Virus record (IMG/VR): IMGVR_UViG_3300017593_002037
Location: 1 to 36,018 of that record
Length of the DNA: 36,018 nt
Direction: 5' to 3' (one strand)
DNA from: a virus
The position numbers and the translations under genes were made by a program. Positions 1-5,984 of the stretch are shown piece after piece. A model generated the notes under the pieces. It saw only the letters and a program-made list of their open reading frames with translations, did no database searches and was not told the DNA's origin. Position 1 is the stretch's first letter. Each line of letters starts with the position of its first letter.

Positions 1-394
1 AGTGGTACTCCTTTTCCATTTTTTATAGTCAAACTTTTATAGTTAAAACTGAATAACTCAATTTTATTAAAAATCAGTAAGCGCTATAAAACTTACGCCG
101 ACCTCCCTAATATTAGGAAAGGAGGATTGAGCTGTCTGTATAAAGAATGTTTATAGTAGTACTTAACTGCTATGTTAGTTACGCTAACCTTTCAATAACC
201 CTGTTTTTGTTATGAGAAAGCTTTTAACGTACATTTTTTATGTAAAAGTATTTGTCTTTAGCGCAACTCACATTAATAGGCGAAATTCTATAATAAGGAG
301 TTCTTGCACCTCATTACTATAGACTCTAAAGCTAGGCATACTCATTCGTGCCTCTAAAAAACACTTTTTTTAATAAAAATAGTCATTTAAAAAC
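1..394. other. bacterial flanking DNA, no gene seen
   Basis: AT-rich chromosomal flank left of the prophage. I see no credible coding region on either strand. It holds short palindromes, for example a perfect 12-bp one at 106-117 flanked by cctcc and ggagg, and GTTAG/CTAAC arms near 175-189, but nothing that I can name. By position it is the DNA that lay downstream of ssrA before integration. Confidence 0.5.
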
Positions 395-430
395 AAAAAA
401 AATCCGACCACATTAAGTGACCGGATTTTT
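395..430 (-). terminator. intrinsic terminator of ssrA
   Basis: An A-run at 395-402, an interrupted stem (aaaatccg pairing with cggatttt, then CAC/GTG after a small internal loop) and, on the minus strand, a run of Ts. It lies 7 nt past the tmRNA 3' end, where the native ssrA terminator should be. It now also faces leftward transcription leaving the prophage. Confidence 0.75.
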
Positions 431-436
431 AGTATT

Positions 437-463
437 TGGTGGAGATGGCGGGAGTTGAACCCG
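437..463 (-). other. attL: 3' end of tmRNA gene (ssrA)
   Basis: Read on the minus strand, this 27-nt stretch gives the T-arm, the acceptor 3' strand and the terminal CCA (complement at 437-439) typical of proteobacterial tmRNA: GGGTTCAACTCCC followed by GCCATCTCCACCA. The match stops after cccg at 463; a whole gene would continue into the rest of ssrA. Only the tail of the gene is therefore present, as expected when a tyrosine recombinase integrates into the 3' end of ssrA and phage DNA restores the gene at the far end. The ssrA body should lie beyond the right edge of the window on the minus strand. Confidence 0.85.
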
Positions 464-475
464 ATTACATCAAAT

Positions 476-551
476 ACTATCACACGCTATCGAATACGCT
501 CTTAGTAATATCAATGACTTACGATAACGCAATGTGATTAGATGTGATAGT
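476..551. repeat. candidate integrase arm-type sites
   Basis: Just inside attL the motif TGTGAT(A/T)AG occurs three times: inverted at 476-484 (ACTATCACA), direct at 533-541 and direct at 543-551 (TGTGATAGT). The last two are 10 bp apart, one helical turn. No gene lies between attL and the endolysin. Short repeats spaced by a helical turn next to a core site are what lambda-type integrases use as arm sites. The assignment is inferred from position and pattern only. Confidence 0.45.
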
Positions 552-586
552 GTTTGACGGTAGGCTGTCAAGAATCATGTCGCAGC

Positions 587-1081
587 TTAATTATCTGACG
601 CTGCGAATCGTAAATTATTAGCAATTCGTCTTGACCACCCTTTCCCAAATTTTTGCCAGATCCTGAGATTAGTATAAAACTCTAACCGCTCAGCATTAAA
701 CAATAGTACCACATCGTTTTTATCCATTGCTGCGACTGCTGACAATGTACGTGGGCCGATTAAACCATCCGCGCTTGCACCGACTGCTCGTTGTAGAAAC
801 TTAACGGCTTGTCGATTGCCATGATTATAAGCAGCGTCTGTCAATTGCCATGCAATTAAGCGATCTAGCTGATCACCTTTCACAGCTTTATAGTATGACT
901 GCTCTGTGATCTGTTTTGCAAGCGATTTGGGCAGCTTGCGCATATCTCCCCAGTAGCCGTGTGCGTTGGCAACACGCTTAGTGACACCATACATAGTCTC
1001 ACCACCGGGGTCGTCCGGATGATTGACGTAACCGCCCTCATGATCCATCAATCTATCAAAAATCATGTCGTAGATGCTCAT
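587..1081 (-). CDS. endolysin, GH108-type N-acetylmuramidase
   Basis: A 164-aa lysis enzyme expected to cut the glycan strand of peptidoglycan at the end of infection. The N-terminus carries the family hallmark HEGGY with catalytic Glu15, followed by the NHPDDPGGxTxYGVT region. The C-terminal part (from about residue 95, GASADGLIGPRT) matches the PG_binding_3 domain normally paired with GH108. There is no signal peptide, so release depends on the holin gene upstream. It is the last gene of the late operon, next to attL. An AAGG-type ribosome site precedes the ATG. A hairpin terminator lies between it and the small gene upstream, so full expression needs readthrough or antitermination. Confidence 0.9.
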   Translation of the reverse strand: MSIYDMIFDRLMDHEGGYVNHPDDPGGETMYGVTKRVANAHGYWGDMRKLPKSLAKQITEQSYYKAVKGDQLDRLIAWQLTDAAYNHGNRQAVKFLQRAVGASADGLIGPRTLSAVAAMDKNDVVLLFNAERLEFYTNLRIWQKFGKGWSRRIANNLRFAASDN

Positions 1082-1105
1082 AGCTTTTACCTTATTTTTG
1101 ACATT

Positions 1106-1128
1106 AAAAAAGCCCCAAAATTGGGGCT
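1106..1128 (-). terminator. intrinsic terminator before endolysin
   Basis: The stem is AGCCCCA (1111-1117) against TGGGGCT (1122-1128), followed on the minus strand by six Ts (1105-1110 complement). It sits inside the lysis cassette, between the 53-aa gene and the endolysin. Confidence 0.7.
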
Positions 1129-1145
1129 GTGATTAATGTTGATAG

Positions 1146-1307
1146 TTATTTATCTTTATCTGCAATACGTAGTGCGTAATACAGTGCGTTGAGTGCGAGC
1201 AAGCCGCGTCGGTAGTGACTTGATTTGACATACGGCTGGACAATTTCGCTGTTTTTGATAGCGATATTTGTCAGCTGACGTGCTGCCTTAATAAAATTAA
1301 ATTGCAT
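1146..1307 (-). CDS. small hypothetical protein in lysis cassette
   Basis: A 53-aa basic protein (MQFNFIKAARQ... ending RIADKDK) with no membrane segment and no recognised domain. A strong AGGAG site five to six bases upstream of the ATG and its tight place between holin and endolysin make it a credible gene despite its size. The sequence has an Ala/Leu-rich C-terminal helix (LLALNALYYALRIA). I do not see the features of an Rz or Rz1 spanin (no lipobox, no N-terminal TM). The function is unknown; lysis or its timing is a guess from position. Confidence 0.6.
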   Translation of the reverse strand: MQFNFIKAARQLTNIAIKNSEIVQPYVKSSHYRRGLLALNALYYALRIADKDK

Positions 1308-1369
1308 GATTTACTCCTAGTTATTTGGTGAAATTTTAGTATTCGATACCTGCGTTAACCTCAATAGAT

Positions 1370-1693
1370 TTAAGGTGTGTTAGCGACTGCCGCATCCCAA
1401 ATCTTAGAGATTCTGTCAATTGCACTGCCCCCTAAGTGTCCACTGATTGCGACCATTACAGCTGTAAGCAGCTGATCAAACCCCCAATACTCGCATAGAT
1501 AAAACGTAACAACGCCAGCGAAGCCGCTGATGACTAGCTCGCCACTCAAACGCACGAATAATTTTGTTAATGGCAATGGCTTGCGCGCTTTATTAAGCTT
1601 TCTGATAAATGCAACAAGACCACCAGTTACTGCTAATAAAAACACCCACATGTATGTGAGCAACGAATATGTTGTCGGGTCTTTGTCGAGCAT
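1370..1693 (-). CDS. phage holin, LydA/holin_3-like
   Basis: A 107-aa inner-membrane protein with three hydrophobic stretches at about residues 12-30, 48-66 and 75-92, separated by a basic loop (IRKLNKARKP). The end contains SGHLGGSAIDRI, which resembles the SGHxGxRAI motif of LydA-type holins. It should permeabilise the inner membrane and let the downstream muramidase reach the wall. An AGGAG ribosome site lies seven bases before the ATG. It follows a terminator-like hairpin and precedes the 53-aa gene and the endolysin. Confidence 0.8.
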   Translation of the reverse strand: MLDKDPTTYSLLTYMWVFLLAVTGGLVAFIRKLNKARKPLPLTKLFVRLSGELVISGFAGVVTFYLCEYWGFDQLLTAVMVAISGHLGGSAIDRISKIWDAAVANTP

Positions 1694-1715
1694 TGTCTCT
1701 CCTAATTTTTAGACA

Positions 1716-1738
1716 AAATAAAACCCTCAAATGAGGGC
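1716..1738 (-). terminator. terminator-like hairpin upstream of holin
   Basis: The stem CCCTC/GAGGG (1724-1728 and 1733-1737) has a 4-nt loop, followed on the minus strand by a T-rich tract. It separates the 218-aa gene from the lysis cassette. Confidence 0.6.
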
Positions 1739-1758
1739 GTTTATAGCTATGCACACCT

Positions 1759-2415
1759 TTATAGTGCGAGCGCGTGAGCCCACATCGTATCCAGTTGCTC
1801 GTCATTTAGCCCGAGCAGCTCAGCCATGTAAACCACGCTGTCGCTTGTACGTACAAACTCAGTCGCTTCAGTGTATTCGATTTCAATACGAGCTTTTAAT
1901 GCTGCGTCATCAATACCGGCTATCGCGCTTTCGATATCAGAAAGCAAGTCGTTTTCCATTAATACGAGCTTAAACTGCCTTCGGGTCAATGCCCGCAGGT
2001 AAACACCGTTGTCAGCAGCCAGACCAAGCAAGGCTTTTTGGTCGCGTCCCCATTGTCTGCACTCTTCGACATAATCAGCATATGCACTGAATGTCGGTGA
2101 TGATGAATTGCGGATCTCTTTTAGCTCATCAGTGATGCTATACCGCTCTGCAATTTTGTCTTTAACGCGCTCATTGATAAGCTGTACGTGCGTAGAGTTA
2201 GACTTAATAAGCTCTCGTAACTCGTTTGTCAGTACGACAGTCTCGATGCTATCTGCAATCTCTGTCGGCTGGTCGTCAGAAAGCTCTGTGTCATCATGTA
2301 TGCTGACGTATGTTGTCCCATCTATTGTGCAAAGCTCAGTCGCGTCTTCAGGCGCATCTAAGAGCTTTGTGATGTCGCGTGTGATAAATTTTTGGTAGCT
2401 GACGATATAAGCCAT
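1759..2415 (-). CDS. hypothetical phage tail-associated protein
   Basis: A 218-aa soluble acidic protein. The C-terminal 80 residues (from LTRRQFKLVL to the MWAHALAL end) match a short helical domain I recognise from many phage genes next to tail fibres or lysis cassettes; its biochemical role is not established. The N-terminus (MAYIVSYQKF) is unassigned. The gene overlaps the end of the reverse transcriptase by 68 nt in another frame and has GGAG nine bases before its ATG, so its translation may be coupled to the DGR. Tail-fibre assembly or chaperoning is an inference from position only. Confidence 0.6.
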   Translation of the reverse strand: MAYIVSYQKFITRDITKLLDAPEDATELCTIDGTTYVSIHDDTELSDDQPTEIADSIETVVLTNELRELIKSNSTHVQLINERVKDKIAERYSITDELKEIRNSSSPTFSAYADYVEECRQWGRDQKALLGLAADNGVYLRALTRRQFKLVLMENDLLSDIESAIAGIDDAALKARIEIEYTEATEFVRTSDSVVYMAELLGLNDEQLDTMWAHALAL

Positions 2416-3370
2416 GGTTTTGTTGCTCCGTATAATTTAATAAGTGTTGTAGCGAGTGAGTTTTTGAGGCGTGCGCTAAGTGCGATATTAAAGAGTCGAG
2501 CTTATTATTTCTGACTGATTTTCTGGCTTTATATAAGCTATGCTTTCTGATAAATCTTGCTGACGACCAGGTTCTATACCCGCAAAAATTAGTGCCTTTT
2601 TTTGTGTTTGCAATCGTTGATCGTGATAGCGTGAGCTTTAGCTCGTTGTTCACAAAGTGGGTTAGTTTTTCTCTGTAGTCCAGCGCTTCAGCGCGGGTTA
2701 AGCCAAATAATAAGAAGTCGTCAACATAGCGACAATACCCCGCGCGTGGCTTCAATACTCGCCTAGCATAATGGTCGAGTGGATTCATATAGATTAAGGC
2801 GTACATTTGCGATAGTAAGTTACCGATCGGTATGCCGGTTGGCTCTTGATACTCTGCAAACATCATCATTAAAGCGACGAGTTTTTTGTCTTTTATTTTT
2901 CTTTCGATTGACTTTTTGAGTATTGGCCGATCAATACTGTAAAAAAACTTTTTAATATCTAGCTGCAGTGTATAAGTGCCTGGGCCTGCTCGTCTTAGCG
3001 CCTCTTGCGCATAGTCGGCCGCTTTATGCGTGCCAAGCCCGACCCTGCAAGCAAAAGATTGACCTATAAATGTCTTTTCAAATATCGGCATGGTCTTGGC
3101 GTATATCGCGTGCTGTACTACGCAGTCTCTAAATGCCGGTGCATAAATATCTCTTTGCTTTGGCTCATGAATCGTAAACTTAAAATAGGGCTGTGGCTTA
3201 TAAATGCCGGATGTCAGCTCATTATGTAATGCTAATAACTCAGTCGCTAAGCGCTTCTCAAACTCAAAGCACCCGCGTCGGCCGCCTTTGCTTTTCTTGG
3301 CATCTAAAAAGCCTTGGTATAACGCTTCTTTTGAGACAATAGAGTCGTATAAATTACCCACTCTCTTCAT
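2348..3370 (-). CDS. DGR reverse transcriptase
   Basis: A 340-aa reverse transcriptase of the diversity-generating retroelement class. It copies the template repeat RNA into cDNA with mutations at adenines, which then replaces the variable repeat of the tail fibre gene. Visible motifs are LQLDIKKFF (catalytic Asp138), the DGR-typical IPIGNLLSQ (182-188) and the catalytic YVDD box (215-218). The open frame runs 25 codons upstream, but the ATG at 3370 is preceded by AAGGA five bases away and gives the usual DGR N-terminus MKRVGNLYDSI. The length is normal for the family. The order target-Avd-TR-RT on the minus strand matches Bordetella phage BPP-1. The last residues overlap the next gene. Confidence 0.95.
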   Translation of the reverse strand: MKRVGNLYDSIVSKEALYQGFLDAKKSKGGRRGCFEFEKRLATELLALHNELTSGIYKPQPYFKFTIHEPKQRDIYAPAFRDCVVQHAIYAKTMPIFEKTFIGQSFACRVGLGTHKAADYAQEALRRAGPGTYTLQLDIKKFFYSIDRPILKKSIERKIKDKKLVALMMMFAEYQEPTGIPIGNLLSQMYALIYMNPLDHYARRVLKPRAGYCRYVDDFLLFGLTRAEALDYREKLTHFVNNELKLTLSRSTIANTKKGTNFCGYRTWSSARFIRKHSLYKARKSVRNNKLDSLISHLAHASKTHSLQHLLNYTEQQNHGLYRQLPKIYHTRHHKALRCA

Positions 3371-3475
3371 AAATATCCTTAAAAAAATAACGCGACAGAT
3401 TTTCGATAACTCTACTAAAAAACCGCGCTTAAACCGATTTCGCATATTGCAGGAAAATGCCTCCCTTGGCGCCAG

Positions 3476-3490
3476 TCAGCAACTTGCTGA
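3476..3490. repeat. inverted repeat downstream of template repeat
   Basis: A perfect 7-1-7 inverted repeat, TCAGCAA C TTGCTGA, 18 nt past the 3' end of TR on the coding strand and inside the TR-RT spacer. The spacer from TR to the RT start is 137 nt. It could form an RNA hairpin in the template transcript. Confidence 0.55.
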
Positions 3491-3507
3491 TTGAGGTGAT
3501 GCCGAGT

Positions 3508-3610
3508 CCGCCCGGAAACCAATGTTGTTGTTACTGTTCGTCCGAGAGTTGTTCAAATTGACGCACCAGACCCCAGCGTTCGAGTTGTTGTTCCAATTAC
3601 CGCCAACGAT
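3508..3610 (-). repeat. DGR template repeat (TR)
   Basis: A non-coding 103-bp copy of the 3' end of the tail fibre gene, lying between Avd and the reverse transcriptase. Read on the minus strand in the frame of the target gene it encodes a peptide with 12 Asn codons (AAC or AAT), at every position that varies in VR. It differs from VR (4069-4171) at 12 sites, all adenines on this strand. The GC-rich 3' end (TTTCCGGGCGG) is identical in TR and VR. The base just beyond differs (A in TR, C in VR), as expected for the IMH*/IMH distinction. Confidence 0.95.
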
Positions 3611-3645
3611 AGGGCACATATTAAGGCATCTCCCCTTGAAAATTG

Positions 3646-4026
3646 CTATCTTGACGACTTAATCCAGCCGCCGATAATCTTGCCTATTTCGTCGATTTTC
3701 ATCGATATAGATAAGTACCGTTTAGTGTTAAGTTGCTCGTCGGTCATCTTGTCACTTTTTGGGTGACCAAAATAGGCCAATTCAAACGCCAATCTTACTT
3801 GCATTCTGAGCTGCTCATGCTTGATGTCTAAATTAGTTAACGTTGTTTTCTTGTGATAGCGCTTTTGCGCTTCGACAATTAGATCGTACAAGTCGTAAGC
3901 TGTTGTCCTTATCTTTAGAGCCAACCCATGGCGTTCATGGGTTGGGAAATGATTTAAATAAATATTTAATAACTTCATCGCCTGTATAAATTTACGATCA
4001 AGATTTGCCTCGCTATCTACTGCCAC
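3646..4026 (-). CDS. DGR accessory variability determinant (Avd)
   Basis: A 126-aa, mostly helical, basic protein between the tail fibre target and the template repeat, the classic position of avd. Avd proteins form a pentameric four-helix-bundle barrel that binds the reverse transcriptase and template RNA and is required for mutagenic retrohoming. The sequence has the expected helical pattern (FIQAMKLLNIYLNHFPTHER, ALKIRTTAYDLYDLIVEAQK, and a final IDEIGKIIGGWIKSS). The start is GTG at 4026 with GGAG five bases upstream. The gene begins 31 nt after the target's stop codon. Confidence 0.9.
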   Translation of the reverse strand: MAVDSEANLDRKFIQAMKLLNIYLNHFPTHERHGLALKIRTTAYDLYDLIVEAQKRYHKKTTLTNLDIKHEQLRMQVRLAFELAYFGHPKSDKMTDEQLNTKRYLSISMKIDEIGKIIGGWIKSSR

Positions 4027-4057
4027 TTAAACTCCTTCGCTATCGCTCAGTCAAACG

Positions 4058-5923
4058 CTAATACAAGGCCGCCCGGAAACCAATGTCGCTGTAACTGTAC
4101 GTCCGAGAGGTGATCAAATAGACGCACCAGACCCCAGCGTACGAGTTGGCGTACCAATGACCGCCAACGATGGGGCACGCATCTTCCATTCGGTTATCAT
4201 AAAATCTATCGCTACCAAATGCGTTGGTGCCTGTAGCGCCGCCAAGTTGCGGGATACCTGCACATGATGCGAGCCAAGCTGCGCCAGTAGTCGCGGAAGA
4301 AAAAACCTGGTTAGTAGTGGAGCCGATATAAATACTGCGATTCTCACCGCTCATCTCGCCAAAACTTGCGCCTAGCGACTCATAGTTAGCAGTCATAGAC
4401 GCTGTGCCCCATGCATCTGTTGCTAGCGTCGCGCCACTCGTGAGTGCCGATGCTTTGGCTGTGGGTTTTAGCGCGTAAAAGTTCCCGTCTTTTTGTGTAA
4501 GGCCAAGGGCGACCTCAAACATATTGCCGTTAAGATCGGCTATGCCAGAGTCCTGACCGTTGTGCGTTGTCTTAGCAAACGGCTTAGCACTGCCAGTCTT
4601 ACCCGCGTTTAAATAACCTGTGCCCGCATAAGTGACTGTCGTATCATTAACATCGCGCAACGCGTTATTGTTGTTGCCTTTCGGAAAATTATTAACGCCT
4701 GTCGCATCATACCAAGCGCACGCCGCTGAGCTTGTTGCTGCTTGCGCATGAGCCATACTCAGTAGCGATAGTGCGCGCTGGATAAAGATAGTTGTGACAA
4801 AAAAATCAGCGCCGCGTGTTTTTACCGCATCGATAGCACCCGCATTATTATTGCCTGGTGTGCCATTTAAGCCACTGTAAGGGTTATTAGCCGTGCTTGA
4901 TGACAATGGATTGCCGTTTTTGATTGAGCTTGCGATACCCCCATTATTACTTGCTTGATATTTATCAACAAAAAATCCATCTTTTACAGTGTCGTTGTCA
5001 TAAAACGCGCGGTGTAATGCATAACCCGCCTCGTTTGCGGCGTCTACATCTGCAAAGTCATAAGCCGATTTAACATCCAATGCGTTGACGCCATATTGCG
5101 CGTAGCGCGGACTATCAGCATGGCCCCAGCGATAATAAAACAGCGGCACATAAACCATGGCTGAGCCGTCGTTATATTGATAGTTGCCGTAATTTTCGTG
5201 GCCTTTGATCGCTGTGCCTTGCATTGGTGACATGCCGAGTGGCAGCTTGTTAGTGATGCCAACGCCAAAACCAATGGCGCCTGGCGTGCCAATATCGCCA
5301 AAACTAGGGGCAACTGTATCGGTAAATAGCTTTTGCGAGACCGCTGTTGTTGTTGATTGACCAAATTCGTTGGCAATGGGAACGGGAGGGCCTTGCTCTC
5401 CCTTGTCGCCGCGCGGTACGGTAAGCTCAATTGAGCGGTCTTCGGGTGCGCCGCTTAAAACGACACTGGCATCAGATCCGGCGGGGCCGGTCTTGGCAGT
5501 GACAGCAGCGAGGGTGCCGGTTGCGCCCTTGTCGCCGCGTGGGATGCCCAACGCTATCGTGCGGTCACCTGGCGTGCCGCCCATTGTCGCGGTAGCAGTC
5601 GATCCCGGCGTAAGTGTTGTTGCGCTGATTGAGCTGATAATTGCAGCGTCGCCGGTATCGCCCTTATAGGCTTGGGATGCGAGCGCATCGCTGACAGCCT
5701 GACTGATTGTTTTGCGTTCAATACCGTTTACGCTAACAGTGCCTGTTTGTTGGCTGTAAACAAGCTCTAAACCTCGTAAAAATTCAAGATAATACTCAAG
5801 CGTTCGGACGTCAGTACTAAGTCGTCGGGGTACGATAGTTTGAGCGTCGTCATTAACAAAGCTAGACACTGTAGATACATCTACCTCTCCATTTTGCATT
5901 TTTTGCACAATTGTTCCGGACAT
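4058..5923 (-). CDS. tail fibre, DGR variable protein with CLec-like end
   Basis: A 621-aa receptor-binding tail fibre and the diversified target of the DGR. The N-terminal 70 residues probably attach to the tail tip. Residues about 90-205 hold two copies of a unit ending PRGDKG with short collagen-like GDKGATG and GDKGEQGPP segments. From about residue 245 the sequence resembles the formylglycine-generating/C-type-lectin fold used by DGR proteins. The last 39 residues are encoded by VR, with diversified positions H589, Y591, A592, N593, Y595, Y602, I604, T605, Y609, Y611, S612 and D613, ending IGFRAALY. The open frame extends upstream to 6124 over the J gene end, but the ATG at 5923 has GGGAG in front and gives a sensible start (MSGTIVQKM). 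Confidence 0.93.
   Translation of the reverse strand: MSGTIVQKMQNGEVDVSTVSSFVNDDAQTIVPRRLSTDVRTLEYYLEFLRGLELVYSQQTGTVSVNGIERKTISQAVSDALASQAYKGDTGDAAIISSISATTLTPGSTATATMGGTPGDRTIALGIPRGDKGATGTLAAVTAKTGPAGSDASVVLSGAPEDRSIELTVPRGDKGEQGPPVPIANEFGQSTTTAVSQKLFTDTVAPSFGDIGTPGAIGFGVGITNKLPLGMSPMQGTAIKGHENYGNYQYNDGSAMVYVPLFYYRWGHADSPRYAQYGVNALDVKSAYDFADVDAANEAGYALHRAFYDNDTVKDGFFVDKYQASNNGGIASSIKNGNPLSSSTANNPYSGLNGTPGNNNAGAIDAVKTRGADFFVTTIFIQRALSLLSMAHAQAATSSAACAWYDATGVNNFPKGNNNNALRDVNDTTVTYAGTGYLNAGKTGSAKPFAKTTHNGQDSGIADLNGNMFEVALGLTQKDGNFYALKPTAKASALTSGATLATDAWGTASMTANYESLGASFGEMSGENRSIYIGSTTNQVFSSATTGAAWLASCAGIPQLGGATGTNAFGSDRFYDNRMEDACPIVGGHWYANSYAGVWCVYLITSRTYSYSDIGFRAALY
4069..4171 (-). repeat. 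DGR variable repeat (VR)
   Basis: The last 103 bp of the tail fibre reading frame (apart from three codons) match TR at 91 of 103 positions. All 12 differences lie at template adenines, in codon positions 1 or 2, and turn TR Asn codons into His, Tyr (5 times), Ala, Ile, Thr, Ser and Asp; one Asn is unchanged. The conserved 3' segment (TTTCCGGGCGG) is the likely initiation-of-mutagenic-homing site. Just beyond the 5' end, at 4172, a non-adenine difference marks the edge of recent copying. Confidence 0.95.
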
Positions 5924-5936
5924 ATCAAACTCCCAT

Positions 5937-5966
5937 AAAAAAGCCCACGCTATTTCTAACGTGGGT
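5937..5966 (-). terminator. intrinsic terminator between J and tail fibre
   Basis: The stem is CCCACG (5944-5949) against CGTGGG (5960-5965), followed on the minus strand by six Ts. The same 36-nt block (5934-5969) recurs identically at 25307-25342. It lies downstream of gene J and directly before the tail fibre ribosome site. Confidence 0.8.
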
Positions 5967-5984
5967 AAAAGTAGTAAAAGTAGT

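Noticed and set aside
437-463. Partial tRNA gene
   Set aside because: The sequence matches the tmRNA 3' end better than any tRNA; no anticodon arm is present in the flank.
2348-3370. Group II intron or retron reverse transcriptase
   Set aside because: No intron domains, maturase or msr/msd are seen; TR/VR pair, Avd and the SQ-type motif place it as a DGR.
3371-3445. 25-codon N-terminal extension of the reverse transcriptase
   Set aside because: ATG 3370 has AAGGA and gives the family N-terminus; the extension lies in the TR-RT spacer.
4114-4347. 77-aa frame inside the VR end of the fibre gene
   Set aside because: It is a shadow of the fibre frame without ribosome site or family match.
5370-5669. 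99-aa plus-strand frame opposite the collagen-like part of the fibre
   Set aside because: It is a mirror of the Gly/Pro-rich repeats with no translation signal.
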